A stretch of DNA of 6,134 nt from Desulfocapsa sp. (GTDB taxonomy: Bacteria > Desulfobacterota > Desulfobulbia > Desulfobulbales > Desulfocapsaceae). The translations under genes were made by a program, and so were the position numbers. The notes below the pieces were generated by a model. The model made no database searches. It was not told the DNA's origin and saw only the letters and a program-made list of their open reading frames with translations. The stretch is taken from contig JAOZLI010000162.1 of NCBI GenBank assembly GCA_029934915.1, forward strand, positions 1 through 6,134, in the 5' to 3' direction. This document shows, piece by piece, positions 6,130-6,134 of this stretch (positions are counted from its first letter, which is position 1; the number at the start of each line of letters is the position of its first letter).

Positions 6130-6134
6130 CTTTT

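Overview
The window reads as ordinary core chromosome from a Gram-negative bacterium. The order acpP-fabF-rpiB-glyA-nrdR-ribD is one I associate with Desulfobacterota (the former Deltaproteobacteria), and the moderately AT-rich coding sequence and an IHF-alpha-like protein would fit the Desulfobulbales side of that group. This placement is inferred from gene order and protein resemblance recalled from memory, not from any search.

Left part, plus strand (1-4755): the last 17 codons of acyl carrier protein (acpP), then fabF (beta-ketoacyl-ACP synthase II), rpiB (ribose-5-phosphate isomerase B), glyA (serine hydroxymethyltransferase), nrdR (the ATP/dATP-sensing repressor of ribonucleotide reductase genes) and ribD (bifunctional riboflavin deaminase/reductase). 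All have intact family signature residues. Spacings are short and nrdR and ribD overlap, which suggests co-transcription. The run is split by a strong intrinsic terminator between rpiB and glyA (1815-1850), so it is probably two units: acpP-fabF-rpiB and glyA-nrdR-ribD. The two units cover fatty acid elongation, pentose phosphate interconversion, one-carbon supply, control of deoxynucleotide synthesis and early flavin synthesis; this looks like housekeeping linkage, not one pathway.

Right part, minus strand (6134 down to 4752): an IHF-alpha/HU-type DNA-bending protein with a very strong ribosome binding site, then a hairpin terminator, then a 329-residue protein with the fold pattern of the ParB/Spo0J family. 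That protein lacks the canonical GERRxR nucleotide-binding motif and carries a C-terminal region of its own. It runs tail to tail into ribD, with overlapping stop codons.

The least explained part is the ParB-like gene: its divergent core, its uncharacterised C-terminus, a run of eight C in its reading frame, and a terminator that directly abuts and contains its apparent ribosome binding site. I see no mobile element, CRISPR array, tRNA, rRNA or recognisable riboswitch. No gene-free stretch exceeds about 100 bases.
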